A stretch of 64,000 nucleotides of DNA from Burkholderia catarinensis. GTDB lineage: Bacteria > Pseudomonadota > Gammaproteobacteria > Burkholderiales > Burkholderiaceae. The notes beneath the pieces were generated by a model. The model did not search any database. It had not been told where the DNA came from and saw only the letters and a list, made by a program, of their open reading frames with translations. The position numbers were made by a program, and so were the translations under genes. Below are positions 55,740 through 64,000 of the stretch, one piece after another. Numbering within the stretch: the stretch's first letter is position 1; each line of letters opens with the position of its first letter. Location: positions 1-64,000 of the forward strand of contig NZ_MDEQ02000003.1 in NCBI RefSeq assembly GCF_001883705.2, given 5' to 3'.

Positions 55740-57158
55740 TCAGCGCGCCGGCGCGGCGCTTCGGCGGTCAGGCGATCCGGGGATCCCGGCAGCGGGGGGA
55801 GTGGGGGTAGCGGGGGTAGCGGGGGCGGCGCCCCCCGTATAGCGCGCGTCGGTCAGCGTGCCGAGGAACGCGACGATGTCGTCGATTTCCGCGTCGGTCA
55901 GCGCGGGCGGCGTGCCGGGCCGGCGGTTCATCGGCGTCGAGTTGACGTTGATGTTGCCGCGGTAGGCGGGCGGCACGTCGTCGAACGTCCTGGCGCCGTG
56001 ATACCAGAAGCCGGGGTCGGTCGAGCGCGTGTTGTAGAACGCGACCGCGTCGCGCAGCGTCGTGAACACGCCGTTGTGCATGAACGTCTGCTTGATCGCG
56101 ACGTTGCGCAGCCCCGGCGTGCGCAGGTAGCCGCACCATTGCGTCGGCTCGGGCCAGCGCAGCCGTCGTGCGGTGTCGCACAGCCCGTTGTCGAAATGAC
56201 GCGGATCGCGGTTCGCCGGCAGCGCGCGGTTGCGCGGCACCGCGATCGCGTCGTAGCCGAAATCGGTGAAGAGCGAGCGCTCCGGGCGGCTCGATGTCTC
56301 CGACAGCGTATGGCAGCTCATGCAGTTGCCCTTGTCCGGATTCCGGAACAGCGCGAGGCCGCGCATCTCGGCCGGCGCGAGCGGCTTGCGCGTGCGCAGG
56401 AACGCGTCGAAGCGCGACGTGAACGGCGCCATCTCGTCGCTCTGCAGATAGGCTTCGACGGCCGAACCGAGCGCGCGCACCAGTTGCTCGGGATCGCGCC
56501 GCACCGGCGCGCCGAAGCGCGCGGCGAGATCGGGCGCGAGTTCGGTCGCATCGACCTTGCGCAGCAGCGCGGCCGGCGACCGGTTGTTCATCTCGTTCGG
56601 ATCGAACAGCGGCCCGCGGATCTGCTCGGCGAGCGTATCCGCGCGGCCGTCGCTGAACAGGCCGCCGAACGGCGACGGCGCGGGCGCGTCGTCGTCCCGG
56701 TAGAAATGGCGGCGCGGCACGTAGCGCACATAGAGCAGCGACGGCGCATTGCGCTGGCTGAAACGCCCGGGCCGACTGCCTTCCGGCACGCCGGGCCCCG
56801 CGAGCGATGCGGCCGACAGCGTCGGTGCGAACGCGCGGCCCGGGTCGTGGCAGCTTGCGCACGACATGCCGCGGGGCTCGGACAGCCGCGGGTCGAAGAA
56901 GATCCGGCGGCCGAGCGCGACGAGCGTCGGGTCGGGCGCGAAGCGCGCGGTGGCCGCATCGATCTTGCCGGTCACCTGCGGCGTGCCGCTGCCGATCGTA
57001 TCGACGACGCGCGACGGCGGCGCGCCGGGGAGCAGTACCGTTTCGGCCGGCGCGGCGTGGGCCGCGAGCGCCAGGCCGGCGAGCACGGCCGCGGCCAGCG
57101 CGTGCAGCGTTTGCCGGCCGCGTGCAACGCGGCCGTCACATCGAACTTCGTCGCTCAC
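55740..57158 (-). CDS. Di-haem cytochrome c peroxidase (MauG/CcpA family)
   Basis: 472 residues from GTG 57158. After a signal segment (about 15-36) it has two haem c sites, Cys-Ala-Ser-Cys-His at 100-104 and Cys-Met-Ser-Cys-His at 279-283, the layout of periplasmic di-haem peroxidases; MauG-type modification enzymes share it. The C-terminus ends in a Pro/Ala/Thr-rich tail encoded by short GGGGGTAGC-type repeats. GTGA overlap with the phosphoesterase gene upstream means translational coupling. Confidence 0.9.
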   Translation of the reverse strand: MSDEVRCDGRVARGRQTLHALAAAVLAGLALAAHAAPAETVLLPGAPPSRVVDTIGSGTPQVTGKIDAATARFAPDPTLVALGRRIFFDPRLSEPRGMSCASCHDPGRAFAPTLSAASLAGPGVPEGSRPGRFSQRNAPSLLYVRYVPRRHFYRDDDAPAPSPFGGLFSDGRADTLAEQIRGPLFDPNEMNNRSPAALLRKVDATELAPDLAARFGAPVRRDPEQLVRALGSAVEAYLQSDEMAPFTSRFDAFLRTRKPLAPAEMRGLALFRNPDKGNCMSCHTLSETSSRPERSLFTDFGYDAIAVPRNRALPANRDPRHFDNGLCDTARRLRWPEPTQWCGYLRTPGLRNVAIKQTFMHNGVFTTLRDAVAFYNTRSTDPGFWYHGARTFDDVPPAYRGNINVNSTPMNRRPGTPPALTDAEIDDIVAFLGTLTDARYTGGAAPATPATPTPPAAGIPGSPDRRSAAPAR

Positions 57159-58618
57159 GGCGCAATGAACCCCGTCTTGTCGCAAGCGAGCGTCGTGCCC
57201 GACTGGTTGCACGACGCGAGCAGCTTGCCAGCCGCCGAGTACGCATGGAACACCCAGCCCGTCGCCGGTGCGGCGCTGCGCTCCATGATCAGGAAGCCGA
57301 AACTGTTGTGGTGAGACAGCCGCTCGATCACGGCGCCCGGTGCGGGCGTCAGGCCGGCCGGGAACGGGTCGGGCAGTGCGACGTCGAGGTTGTCGCCGCC
57401 GTTGCCGGACACGATCGTTGCCGGGTGTCCGGACGAGAAGTTGATCGCCTGGAAGTCGTGCACGTGCCCATGCAGCGCAACGTGCACGCCGGGCGGGTAG
57501 TACGCCTGTGCATTGAGGCTCGACATCACCGACTGCAGCGCGAGGTTGCCCGGCGCGGGCGTGCTGCCGGCGATCGGCGCGAACGCGAGGATCGGATGAT
57601 GGTTCGTGAAGATCGTCGTCGTCATGCCGGCCTTTGATGCGAGCGCCGCCACCGTCTGGAACTGCTTCTGGTAGATGCCGAATTGCGCGTCGGTCGTCTT
57701 GAGCGGCGTGCGGCCGACCTTCGCGGTGTCGAACACGATCACCTGCGAGCCGCCGCCGAGCGAAACCGCATAGGGTTCCGAATAGTTCGCGTTGTTGTCG
57801 TTGGCCGGATCGTCGCACGAGCGCGCGGCCGAATACGGGCGCGGATCGAGGAAGCGGAACCAGCCCTGGCCCGCACGCGCGCATTCCTCGTGGTTGCCGC
57901 GTACGACGACCCACGGCGCCTTCGCGAGCAGCGGCGCGGCAGGGCGGAACAGGTCGGCCTGCCACGTATCCCAGCCGTAGCCCCACGGGCTGTCCTTGCA
58001 GCCGGCGATGTCCGGCGGGCATGCGTTCTCGCGATAGTGGTAGTCGCCGACGTGCAGCACCAGATCGGGAGACAGCTTCGCGACGCTGGCCGCGATCGTG
58101 TCGAACGGCCAGACCGTCGCGTCGTTGCACGCCTGCCATGCGTTGTCGGCCTTTTTCATCCGGCAGCCCGTGTCGGCGATGATCGCAATGCGCTGCGGCT
58201 GCGCCTTCGGCAGCGGCAGCGTGCGGCCCGCGACGCTCGCCGCCTGCGCGCCGGCCGGCAGCGTCGCCTCGCACACGGACACCGGGAAGCTCGACGGCTT
58301 CGAATCGGACGGGTCGCTGGCGGTCGGCCGCTTGGCGACGGTCGCGGCGCTTGCGCGCAGCGTCATGCGCGACAGCTTGCCGTCGACGGTCAGTTGCGGG
58401 CACAGCGGATCGCTGGCCGACGCGGGGGTGTAGTTCGTGATGACGCGCGCGATCGCCTGGTTCGCGTCGCCGATCTCGACCCATGCGGCCTGGACGTTGA
58501 TCGACGCGCTGGCCGGATCGTCCGGCGTATCGATGTGATTCGAGCACGCGGACAGCGCGGCGAGGGCAACAAGGGGGGCGCAGCGCGTGAGCAGTGCGCG
58601 CGGGAGGAGTCGTCGCAT
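57155..58618 (-). CDS. Lipoprotein metallophosphoesterase
   Basis: 487 residues. Lipobox Leu-Ser-Ala-Cys at about 22-25 predicts a lipid anchor. All calcineurin-like motifs are present: Ile-Ala-Asp-Thr-Gly, Val-Gly-Asp-Tyr-His, Arg-Gly-Asn-His-Glu, Thr-Asn-His-His-Pro and Gly-His-Val-His-Asp. It is an exported phosphatase or phosphodiesterase of purple-acid-phosphatase style. Coupled to a di-haem peroxidase gene, a pairing I cannot explain. Confidence 0.88.
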   Translation of the reverse strand: MRRLLPRALLTRCAPLVALAALSACSNHIDTPDDPASASINVQAAWVEIGDANQAIARVITNYTPASASDPLCPQLTVDGKLSRMTLRASAATVAKRPTASDPSDSKPSSFPVSVCEATLPAGAQAASVAGRTLPLPKAQPQRIAIIADTGCRMKKADNAWQACNDATVWPFDTIAASVAKLSPDLVLHVGDYHYRENACPPDIAGCKDSPWGYGWDTWQADLFRPAAPLLAKAPWVVVRGNHEECARAGQGWFRFLDPRPYSAARSCDDPANDNNANYSEPYAVSLGGGSQVIVFDTAKVGRTPLKTTDAQFGIYQKQFQTVAALASKAGMTTTIFTNHHPILAFAPIAGSTPAPGNLALQSVMSSLNAQAYYPPGVHVALHGHVHDFQAINFSSGHPATIVSGNGGDNLDVALPDPFPAGLTPAPGAVIERLSHHNSFGFLIMERSAAPATGWVFHAYSAAGKLLASCNQSGTTLACDKTGFIAP

Positions 58619-58727
58619 GGGAGGCACCGTAGGAAAGTCGTCAACGATACGCAACACGAATGTAAGAAATATGAAAAAACGGGGTGCGACAGGGGGCTCG
58701 CATCCGGGCCGGTATCGCGGCCGGGGC

Positions 58728-58758
58728 TTGACCTCAAGCCGGCTTGAAGCAGCACAGT
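58728..58758 (+). promoter_or_regulatory. MerR-type promoter of the methyltransferase gene
   Basis: TTGACC (58728-58733) is followed by CCTCAAG-CCGG-CTTGAAG (58732-58749) and a weak -10 CACAGT (58753-58758), spacer 19. Both operator arms and the -35 box are identical to the site at 28956-28986 near the MerR gene. Confidence 0.6.
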
Positions 58759-58795
58759 CCGGTTCATCATCCATGAACCAGAAGGGGAATCGACG

Positions 58796-59644
58796 ATGGA
58801 AACCAACCGGCCCAACGACGAACAATCCGCGCTGTGGAACGGCCCGTCGGGGCGTGCCTGGGTCGATGCGCAGGCGCCGATCGACCGGATGTTCGCGCCG
58901 TTCGAGACGCTGCTCGCGGATGCGGCGGCCGCGTCGTCGGCGCGCAGCGTGCTCGATGTCGGCTGCGGCACGGGTGCGGTCACGCTCGCGATCGCACGGC
59001 GGCTCGGCGCGAACGCGCAATGCACAGGCATCGATATCTCGGCCCGGATGATCGACGCGGCACGGGCGCGCGCCGAACGCAGCGGCCTTCGCGCCCGCTT
59101 CGAGTGCGCGGATGTGCAGATGCATGCGTTCGAGCCCGCGAGCGTCGACTTGATCGTGTCGCGCCTCGGCGTGATGTTCTTCGACGATCCGGTCCGGGCC
59201 TTCGCGAATCTACGGCGTGCGGCGCGGCCGGACGCGCAGCTGCGGTTCGTCGCGTGGCGCGGCGCGGCCGACAACCCGTTCATGACGACGGCCGAGCGGG
59301 CAGCCGCGCCGTTGCTGCCGAACCTGCCCGCGCGGCGGCCCGGTGCGCCGGGGCAGTTCGCGTTCGGCGACCGGCAGCGGATCGCGTCGGTGCTGTCGGA
59401 CAGCGGCTGGGCGGAGCTTGCGATCGAGCCGGTCGATGTGGCGTGCGCATTGCCCGAGCCCGCGCTGGACGACTACATCTCGCGGCTGGGCCCGGTCGGG
59501 CTCGCGTTGCTGGAGACGGACGACGCGACGCGGCGGCGCGTGGTCGACACGATGCGTGCCGCGTTCGAGCGTTACGTCCACGGCGCGGATGTGTGCTTCG
59601 ACGCGGCGTGCTGGCTCGTGACGGCGCGCGCGCCGTCCGCGTAA
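58796..59644 (+). CDS. Class I SAM-dependent methyltransferase
   Basis: 282 residues (UbiE/Methyltransf_25 type). Motif I Val-Leu-Asp-Val-Gly-Cys-Gly-Thr-Gly at 52-60 binds S-adenosylmethionine; motif II acidic Asp in Gly-Ile-Asp-Ile-Ser follows at about 79. Substrate unknown, small molecule likely. Divergent from the phosphoesterase lipoprotein, with a MerR-type operator in its promoter. Confidence 0.88.
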   Translation: METNRPNDEQSALWNGPSGRAWVDAQAPIDRMFAPFETLLADAAAASSARSVLDVGCGTGAVTLAIARRLGANAQCTGIDISARMIDAARARAERSGLRARFECADVQMHAFEPASVDLIVSRLGVMFFDDPVRAFANLRRAARPDAQLRFVAWRGAADNPFMTTAERAAAPLLPNLPARRPGAPGQFAFGDRQRIASVLSDSGWAELAIEPVDVACALPEPALDDYISRLGPVGLALLETDDATRRRVVDTMRAAFERYVHGADVCFDAACWLVTARAPSA

Positions 59645-59746
59645 CGCGATGCGGTAAAACGGATCGACGCAGGGACGGCGGCCGCCGGTCCGTGCTGAGC
59701 GCTGCCGTTCGCGCGTGACGCAGCCCGGCCGCGCGATATGCGTGCG

Positions 59747-60058
59747 TCAGCGTCGCCGCGCGCGCAGCATCAGCCACGCGCAACCTCCGGCAACCAGCAC
59801 GAGACCGAGCAGGACGGCCTCGACGCCGAGCGCGAAACCGGGCGGCATTTCACCGCTGTTCGGCACGGGCGACAGGTTGCCGCCCATCGCGATCGCACCG
59901 CCGGCGAGCAGCGCTGCGCAGACGATCCAGTACACCTTGCCGCGCGGCGCCGCGGCCCGGATCCGCCATAGCGCGATGCCGGCTCCGCCGAGGTAGAGCA
60001 CGGCGAGCGTGCCGAGCGCGACGACGTCGGCGGAGTGGCTTTGCAGGAGTGCGTTCAT
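59747..60058 (-). CDS. Small membrane protein
   Basis: 103 residues with three hydrophobic helices (Ala-Leu-Gly-Thr-Leu-Ala-Val-Leu-Tyr-Leu, Val-Cys-Ala-Ala-Leu-Leu-Ala-Gly-Gly, Leu-Leu-Gly-Leu-Val-Leu-Val) and an Arg-rich end. ATG 60058 is preferred; the frame is open to 60139. No family recognised. It is 61 bases downstream of the BCCT gene, so may be co-transcribed. Confidence 0.65.
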   Translation of the reverse strand: MNALLQSHSADVVALGTLAVLYLGGAGIALWRIRAAAPRGKVYWIVCAALLAGGAIAMGGNLSPVPNSGEMPPGFALGVEAVLLGLVLVAGGCAWLMLRARRR

Positions 60059-60119
60059 CGTGCGGCTCCGTCGGGCGTGGCGGGCCGGCACAGCGCGGTA
60101 AAGGCTGCGGCACGCAGGT

Positions 60120-62150
60120 TCATTCGGCCTCCGTCGCATGCCCCGGCGCGCGACTCAGCAGATGCGTGCGCTTGTCAGCCGCGAGCGACACGTAGCGTTC
60201 GTACTGGCGCAGCACGTCGGCGATCACTTCGTCGCCGCGCAGGTATTCGACGTCGTAGCCGAGCCGCCCGTCCTCGAAGAACGTGACGATCCCGTACACG
60301 TGCGCCCGCTCGGTTTCCGGCTCGGCCGCCTCGCGCACCAGGAACGCGGCCGCAGATTTGATCGTCACGCGCACGCCGTACACGAAATCGCGATGCTCGG
60401 CGGTCGGCACGGTGAGCCGCACGGCGTCGTCGCTGTCGCGCTGCACGTGCGCATCGACGCCGCTCGCGCGCAGTTCGTCGGCGACTTTGCGCAGCGCGGG
60501 CTCGATCGTGTCGGCGACGAACTGGCGTGCCTCGGCTTCGGTCGTCTGCCGCAGGATGTGCGTCAGGCGGTGGCGCCAGTGCTGGCCGGTCCAGAAGCTC
60601 GTCGCGGGCGCGACGTCCTGCGAATAGTGCGCGCGGTCGGCCGCAAGGCCGCGCCACAGCCCGTAGCAGAGCGCGAGCATGATGATGGCGACCGGCAGCG
60701 CGGCGATCAGCGTCATCGCCTGCAGCGCGCCGAGCCCGCCCGCGACGAGCAGCACCGCGGCCGTCACGCCGAGCAGCGCGGCCCAGAACAGCCGTTGCCA
60801 GACGGGCGAGTGCGCGTTGCCGCGCGTCGCGATCTGGTCGATCACGAATGCGCCCGAATCGGCGGACGTGACGAAGAACACCGCGATCAGCACGATCGCG
60901 ACGATCGACAGAAGTTGCGGCAGCGGCAAGAAATCGAAGAAGCGGAACAGCAGCGCGTCGACACTGGTGGCCGTCTGCGCGAGCGCGCCGGCCGCGCCGT
61001 GCGTATCGAGCCAGATCGCGCTGTTGCCGAACACGGTCATCCAGACGAGGTTGAACGCGGTCGGCACGAGCAGCACGCCGATCACGAACTGGCGGATCGT
61101 GCGGCCGCGCGAGATGCGCGCGATGAACATGCCGACGAACGGCGACCACGAGATCCACCACGCCCAGTAGAGGATCGTCCAGCCGCCGAACCAGCCTTCC
61201 TCGCGCGGCGACGCGTACGCATAGGTGCGGAACGACAGGTCGACCAGGCTCGACAGGTACTGGCCGATGTTGTCGCCGAGCGCGCGCAGCAGGAACGCCG
61301 TCGGGCCCGCGAAGGCCACGAACGCAAGTAACAGGAACGCAAGCAGCAGGTTCAGCTCGGAGAGCCGCCGCACGCCCTTGTCGAGGCCACTCGCGGCGGA
61401 GGCGCCCGCGAGGATCACGACGAGCGCGACAAGCCCGATGCGGAACGCGTTGCCGCTCGTGTCCCAGCCCGCAACCGTGTGCAGCCCCGCGCTGATCTGC
61501 ATCACGCCGTAGCCGAGCGTCGTCGCGATGCCGGCGACCGTGCCGACCAGCGCGAACGCGTCGACCGTGTGGCCGATCCAGCCGTTGATGCGCTCGCGCA
61601 GCACCGGATACAGCCCCGAGCGCAATGTCAGCGGCAGGTTGTAGCGAAAGCCGAAATATGCGAGCACGAGCCCCATCAGCCCGTAGATCGCCCACGCATG
61701 GAAGCCCCAGTGGAAGAAGGTCATCAGCATCGCCTCGCGCGCGGCGGCGGGCGTGCCGGGGTCGACGGTCGGCGGTTTCAGGAAATGCTGCATCGGCTCG
61801 CCGACGCCGAAGTACATCAGGCCGATACCCATGCCGGCCGCGAACAGCATGGCCGTCCACGACAGGAAGCTGAATTCGGGCTCGGCATCGTCGGGGCCGA
61901 GCCGGATGTTGCCGAAGTCGCTCGCGGCGATCAGCACGAGAAACACGAGGAAGCCGGTGACGGCGAGCACGTAGAACCAGTCGAAGCGTGCGATGACCCA
62001 TTGCTGGCCGGCGGAGAACAGCGCGCCGGCTTCGCTCGGGCGCAGCGCGCACACGACGAGCAGCGCGCCGATGACCGCGAGCGCGGGCAGGACGACCTGC
62101 GGCTTGAATGTCGTGCGGGGCGAGGAACGGGAATCTGGCATGGCAGGCAT
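60120..62150 (-). CDS. betT: BCCT-family choline/betaine transporter
   Basis: 676 residues, 12 transmembrane helices. Trp-rich BCCT signature Ile-Leu-Tyr-Trp-Ala-Trp-Trp-Ile-Ser-Trp-Ser-Pro-Phe-Val-Gly near 330 and Gly-Met-Gly-Ile-Gly-Leu-Met-Tyr-Phe-Gly-Val in helix 3. A long cytoplasmic C-terminal domain (about 530-676) as in osmosensing BetT proteins is present. Imports choline for osmoprotection or carbon; substrate inferred from homology. ATG 62150 or 62141. Confidence 0.88.
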   Translation of the reverse strand: MPAMPDSRSSPRTTFKPQVVLPALAVIGALLVVCALRPSEAGALFSAGQQWVIARFDWFYVLAVTGFLVFLVLIAASDFGNIRLGPDDAEPEFSFLSWTAMLFAAGMGIGLMYFGVGEPMQHFLKPPTVDPGTPAAAREAMLMTFFHWGFHAWAIYGLMGLVLAYFGFRYNLPLTLRSGLYPVLRERINGWIGHTVDAFALVGTVAGIATTLGYGVMQISAGLHTVAGWDTSGNAFRIGLVALVVILAGASAASGLDKGVRRLSELNLLLAFLLLAFVAFAGPTAFLLRALGDNIGQYLSSLVDLSFRTYAYASPREEGWFGGWTILYWAWWISWSPFVGMFIARISRGRTIRQFVIGVLLVPTAFNLVWMTVFGNSAIWLDTHGAAGALAQTATSVDALLFRFFDFLPLPQLLSIVAIVLIAVFFVTSADSGAFVIDQIATRGNAHSPVWQRLFWAALLGVTAAVLLVAGGLGALQAMTLIAALPVAIIMLALCYGLWRGLAADRAHYSQDVAPATSFWTGQHWRHRLTHILRQTTEAEARQFVADTIEPALRKVADELRASGVDAHVQRDSDDAVRLTVPTAEHRDFVYGVRVTIKSAAAFLVREAAEPETERAHVYGIVTFFEDGRLGYDVEYLRGDEVIADVLRQYERYVSLAADKRTHLLSRAPGHATEAE

Positions 62151-62450
62151 CCAGTTGTAGGCGCAACGAAGCGCGACGCCGCCCGGCGCGCTTCGTTGCG
62201 CGTCGGACCCTGAAACGGCGTGCGTCGAGTGTACCGCGGTGTCAGGACTGCAAGAAGGGGCATGCAGAAGGGGTTAATCTGACGAATTGTAAGGTATTGA
62301 GGGGATTGGGAAAACCCGCACGGTTCGGGCGGTGGGAGGACGGGATGCGGAAAACGCTTTGGCGGCCGTGCATCGGGCGCCCGGACGGCGCGCCTGGAAT
62401 GCGCTTCGCCCGGGGCGGAGGCAGCGCGCGGAAGGCGCCGCCGGGCAGGT
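62151..62450. other. betT-porin intergenic region
   Basis: 300 bases. Contains a perfect 15-bp inverted repeat, GCGCAACGAAGCGCG at 62161-62175 and its complement at 62187-62201, only 11 bases upstream of betT. AT-richer sequence at about 62265-62310 may be the betT promoter. No RNA gene recognised. Confidence 0.5.
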
Positions 62451-63638
62451 TCAGAACGTGACGGCGATGCCGGCCATGCCGACGAACTGGCCGTGCGTCG
62501 TCGACGGCGTGAGTTGCTGCGAATCCCCGACGATCGGCGCCGCATCGACGATGTGGCCGCCGCCTTGCGCGCCGAGCGTCCGCCCGCTCGAATGCGTGTA
62601 AGCCTGCAGCGCATAGAGCGTCGTGCGCTTCGACAGGCTGTACGACTCCTTCAGCGAAACCTGCTGGTAGCGGGCCGCGTTCGGGACGCCGTTCGCTTTC
62701 GACGCGAGCGTGTACGCGAACGCGCCGGCCACCGAGAACGCCGGCGTGAAGCGGTACGCGGCGAGCGCGCCGTAGGTGTTGAACACGGCCGTGTCGGCGA
62801 ACGCGGAGCCGTTGCCGGGCAGGTACTTCACGTTCGAATAGTTGATGCCCATCGTCAGGGCGCCGAGCGTGTAGTTGCCGGCCGCCGCGACCTGCTCGAC
62901 GGCCTTCGCGGTCAGGTAGCCCTGGTTCAGCACGGACACCGCGAAGCTGCCCGACGACGCGGTGGCCGGGTTCAGGAAGCCCGCGGACGAGCCCGAGCTG
63001 TTGATGCGCAGGTAGCCGGCCGCGATCCCGATCGGCCCGTTCGCGTAGCGCAGCGCGGCGCTGAACGTGTTGCCCTTGCCGGTCGCGCCGGCAATGCCGC
63101 CGAATGCATACATCGCGCTCGCGGTCAGCCCGGCGAAGGTCGGCGACGTATAGGTGACCGAGTTGTTCACGCGGATCGTCGTGTCGAGGCCGTCGATATC
63201 GCCCGGATGCGCGCCCGTCGCACCGGTCAGCCAGCTGCTCGACGCGTACGGGCCGACGAACAGGAAGTAGGGGGTGTACTGGCGGCCGGCCGTCAGCGTG
63301 CCATAGTGATCGTTGCGCAGGCCGACGAATGCCTGGCGATTGAACATCGTGCCGGCGGCGGACTGTGCGCCGTTGTTCAGGTTGAAGCCGGACTGCAGGT
63401 CGAAGATCGCATGCGTGCCGCCGCCGAGATCCTCGTCGCCGCGCAGCCCGAACTTCGACGCATACAGGTTGCCGTCGCGCATGTACACGTTCGAGTGGCC
63501 CTGCTGGTTGTTCACGTACGCGAGCGAATCGTCGACGACGCCGTACAGCGTCACGCTGCTCTGCGCGTGGGCGGCGGTCGTGCCGAGCGATGCGGCCGAA
63601 AAAATAAGGATTACATAGCGGTTGACGGGTGTTTTCAT
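62451..63638 (-). CDS. Gram-negative general porin
   Basis: 395 residues. Signal peptide to Ala-His-Ala, then Gln-Ser-Ser-Val-Thr-Leu-Tyr-Gly-Val-Val-Asp, the standard start of Burkholderia/Neisseria-type trimeric porins; alternating beta strands throughout and terminal Phe for outer membrane insertion. GGAGATCGACA precedes ATG. Permeability for small solutes; specific ligand unknown. Confidence 0.93.
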   Translation of the reverse strand: MKTPVNRYVILIFSAASLGTTAAHAQSSVTLYGVVDDSLAYVNNQQGHSNVYMRDGNLYASKFGLRGDEDLGGGTHAIFDLQSGFNLNNGAQSAAGTMFNRQAFVGLRNDHYGTLTAGRQYTPYFLFVGPYASSSWLTGATGAHPGDIDGLDTTIRVNNSVTYTSPTFAGLTASAMYAFGGIAGATGKGNTFSAALRYANGPIGIAAGYLRINSSGSSAGFLNPATASSGSFAVSVLNQGYLTAKAVEQVAAAGNYTLGALTMGINYSNVKYLPGNGSAFADTAVFNTYGALAAYRFTPAFSVAGAFAYTLASKANGVPNAARYQQVSLKESYSLSKRTTLYALQAYTHSSGRTLGAQGGGHIVDAAPIVGDSQQLTPSTTHGQFVGMAGIAVTF

Positions 63639-63748
63639 TGTCGATCTCCAGATCTCTTCATCTTTTCAAGGGGGCGGGAGGCTGGGTTGCCTCCTCTGTG
63701 GCGGGCGGCGGGCCGCGTGAACGGCCCGCCTGACAGGGCTTGCGCGGT

Positions 63749-64000
63749 TCAGCTGTCGAACGTGACGACCAGGCGGCGCCATGCGCCGTCCTGCGTGTCC
63801 TGCTCGACGCGTGCGCCGCGGACGGCGACCGGGCCTTGCAGCGACGCGGGCAGCAGGATCTCGACGCGGTCGGCCGGGCGGCCCGGGCGGCCGTCCCAGC
63901 GGACCGACACGCCGAGCACGCCCGACGCCTCGCGGCCGGTTTCGATCCGCCACAGTCCGTATTCGCCATCGCGCCACGCTTCCGTCTCGCCGTCGTCCTC
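63749..64000 (-). CDS. Probable GH31 alpha-glucosidase, C-terminal fragment
   Basis: The minus-strand frame enters from the right edge and stops at 63749-63751, giving 83 residues. It reads Glu-Asp-Asp-Gly-Glu-Thr-Glu-Ala-Trp-Arg-Asp-Gly-Glu-Tyr at the edge, like the beta-sheet (DUF5110-type) tail of GH31 alpha-glucosidases. The catalytic part is outside the window, so the call rests on this motif only. It lies upstream of the porin in the same direction. Confidence 0.5.
   Translation of the reverse strand, partial: EDDGETEAWRDGEYGLWRIETGREASGVLGVSVRWDGRPGRPADRVEILLPASLQGPVAVRGARVEQDTQDGAWRRLVVTFDS

Noticed and set aside
57159-58547. Extension of the peroxidase frame to 58547
   Set aside because: It is a shadow of the phosphoesterase gene; GTG 57158 with a signal peptide and coupling explains the gene.
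63707-63730. 9-bp hairpin upstream of the porin as a terminator for the glucosidase gene
   Set aside because: The stem is real but no T-run follows on the minus strand; left out as too weak.

Overview
The window is GC-rich, densely coded and typical of a Burkholderiaceae replicon. The gene families (4-hydroxyproline and gentisate catabolism, DUF2126/ATP-grasp cluster, DUF2938, DUF2917, MocR regulator, C4-type porin, BetT) point to Burkholderia sensu lato, probably the B. cepacia complex, and perhaps its second chromosome. The organism assignment is inference from gene content and codon bias; no rRNA, tRNA, CRISPR array, insertion sequence or origin was seen.

Layout. 1-9664 (+): an operon-like run of ATP-grasp, alpha-E, three transglutaminase-fold proteins and a DUF2126 giant, a widely conserved cluster of unsolved function; one transglutaminase has lost its catalytic Cys. 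9846-13437: small orphan, proline iminopeptidase, acyltransferase, periplasmic orphan. 13684-16395: a less GC-rich accessory patch with orphan small proteins, a 2H phosphoesterase, a nucleotidyltransferase and a frame-broken remnant. 16571-23792 (-): a seven-gene, translationally coupled operon for 2-aminoethylphosphonate (AEP) synthesis (PEP mutase, phosphonopyruvate decarboxylase, AEP transaminase) that also carries two nucleotidyltransferases, a CDP-alcohol phosphatidyltransferase, a 2OG-Fe(II) oxygenase and a flippase-like membrane protein. It ends in a clean rho-independent terminator. The most economical reading is a phosphonolipid pathway (CMP-AEP transferred to diacylglycerol, possibly hydroxylated, then flipped), and it is the most exciting system here.

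24444-33811: CoA-transferase, DHA2 efflux pump with divergent MarR, DUF2938 protein with divergent MerR and a SoxR-type promoter, a helix-hairpin-helix protein, a second RpoD-like sigma factor and two envelope proteins. 34002-35861: ilvD. 36146-45529: a complete trans-4-hydroxy-L-proline catabolic locus in two divergent arms (deaminase, permease, semialdehyde dehydrogenase and Ldh-family reductase leftwards; epimerase and a three-subunit D-hydroxyproline dehydrogenase rightwards). 45573-51847: LysR plus 3-hydroxybenzoate/gentisate pathway (dioxygenase, fumarylpyruvate hydrolase, maleylpyruvate isomerase, 3-hydroxybenzoate 6-hydroxylase, aromatic acid transporter). 51945-53143: BigR-type persulfide sensor with two YeeE/YedE-like sulfur transport proteins. 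53298-64000: DUF2917, MocR regulator, a small gene under two LexA-like boxes, a lipoprotein phosphoesterase coupled to a di-haem peroxidase, a methyltransferase whose promoter repeats the MerR operator found at 28.96 kb, BCCT transporter, porin and the end of a probable GH31 glucosidase.

All assignments come from reading the sequence and family motifs; no database search was run.
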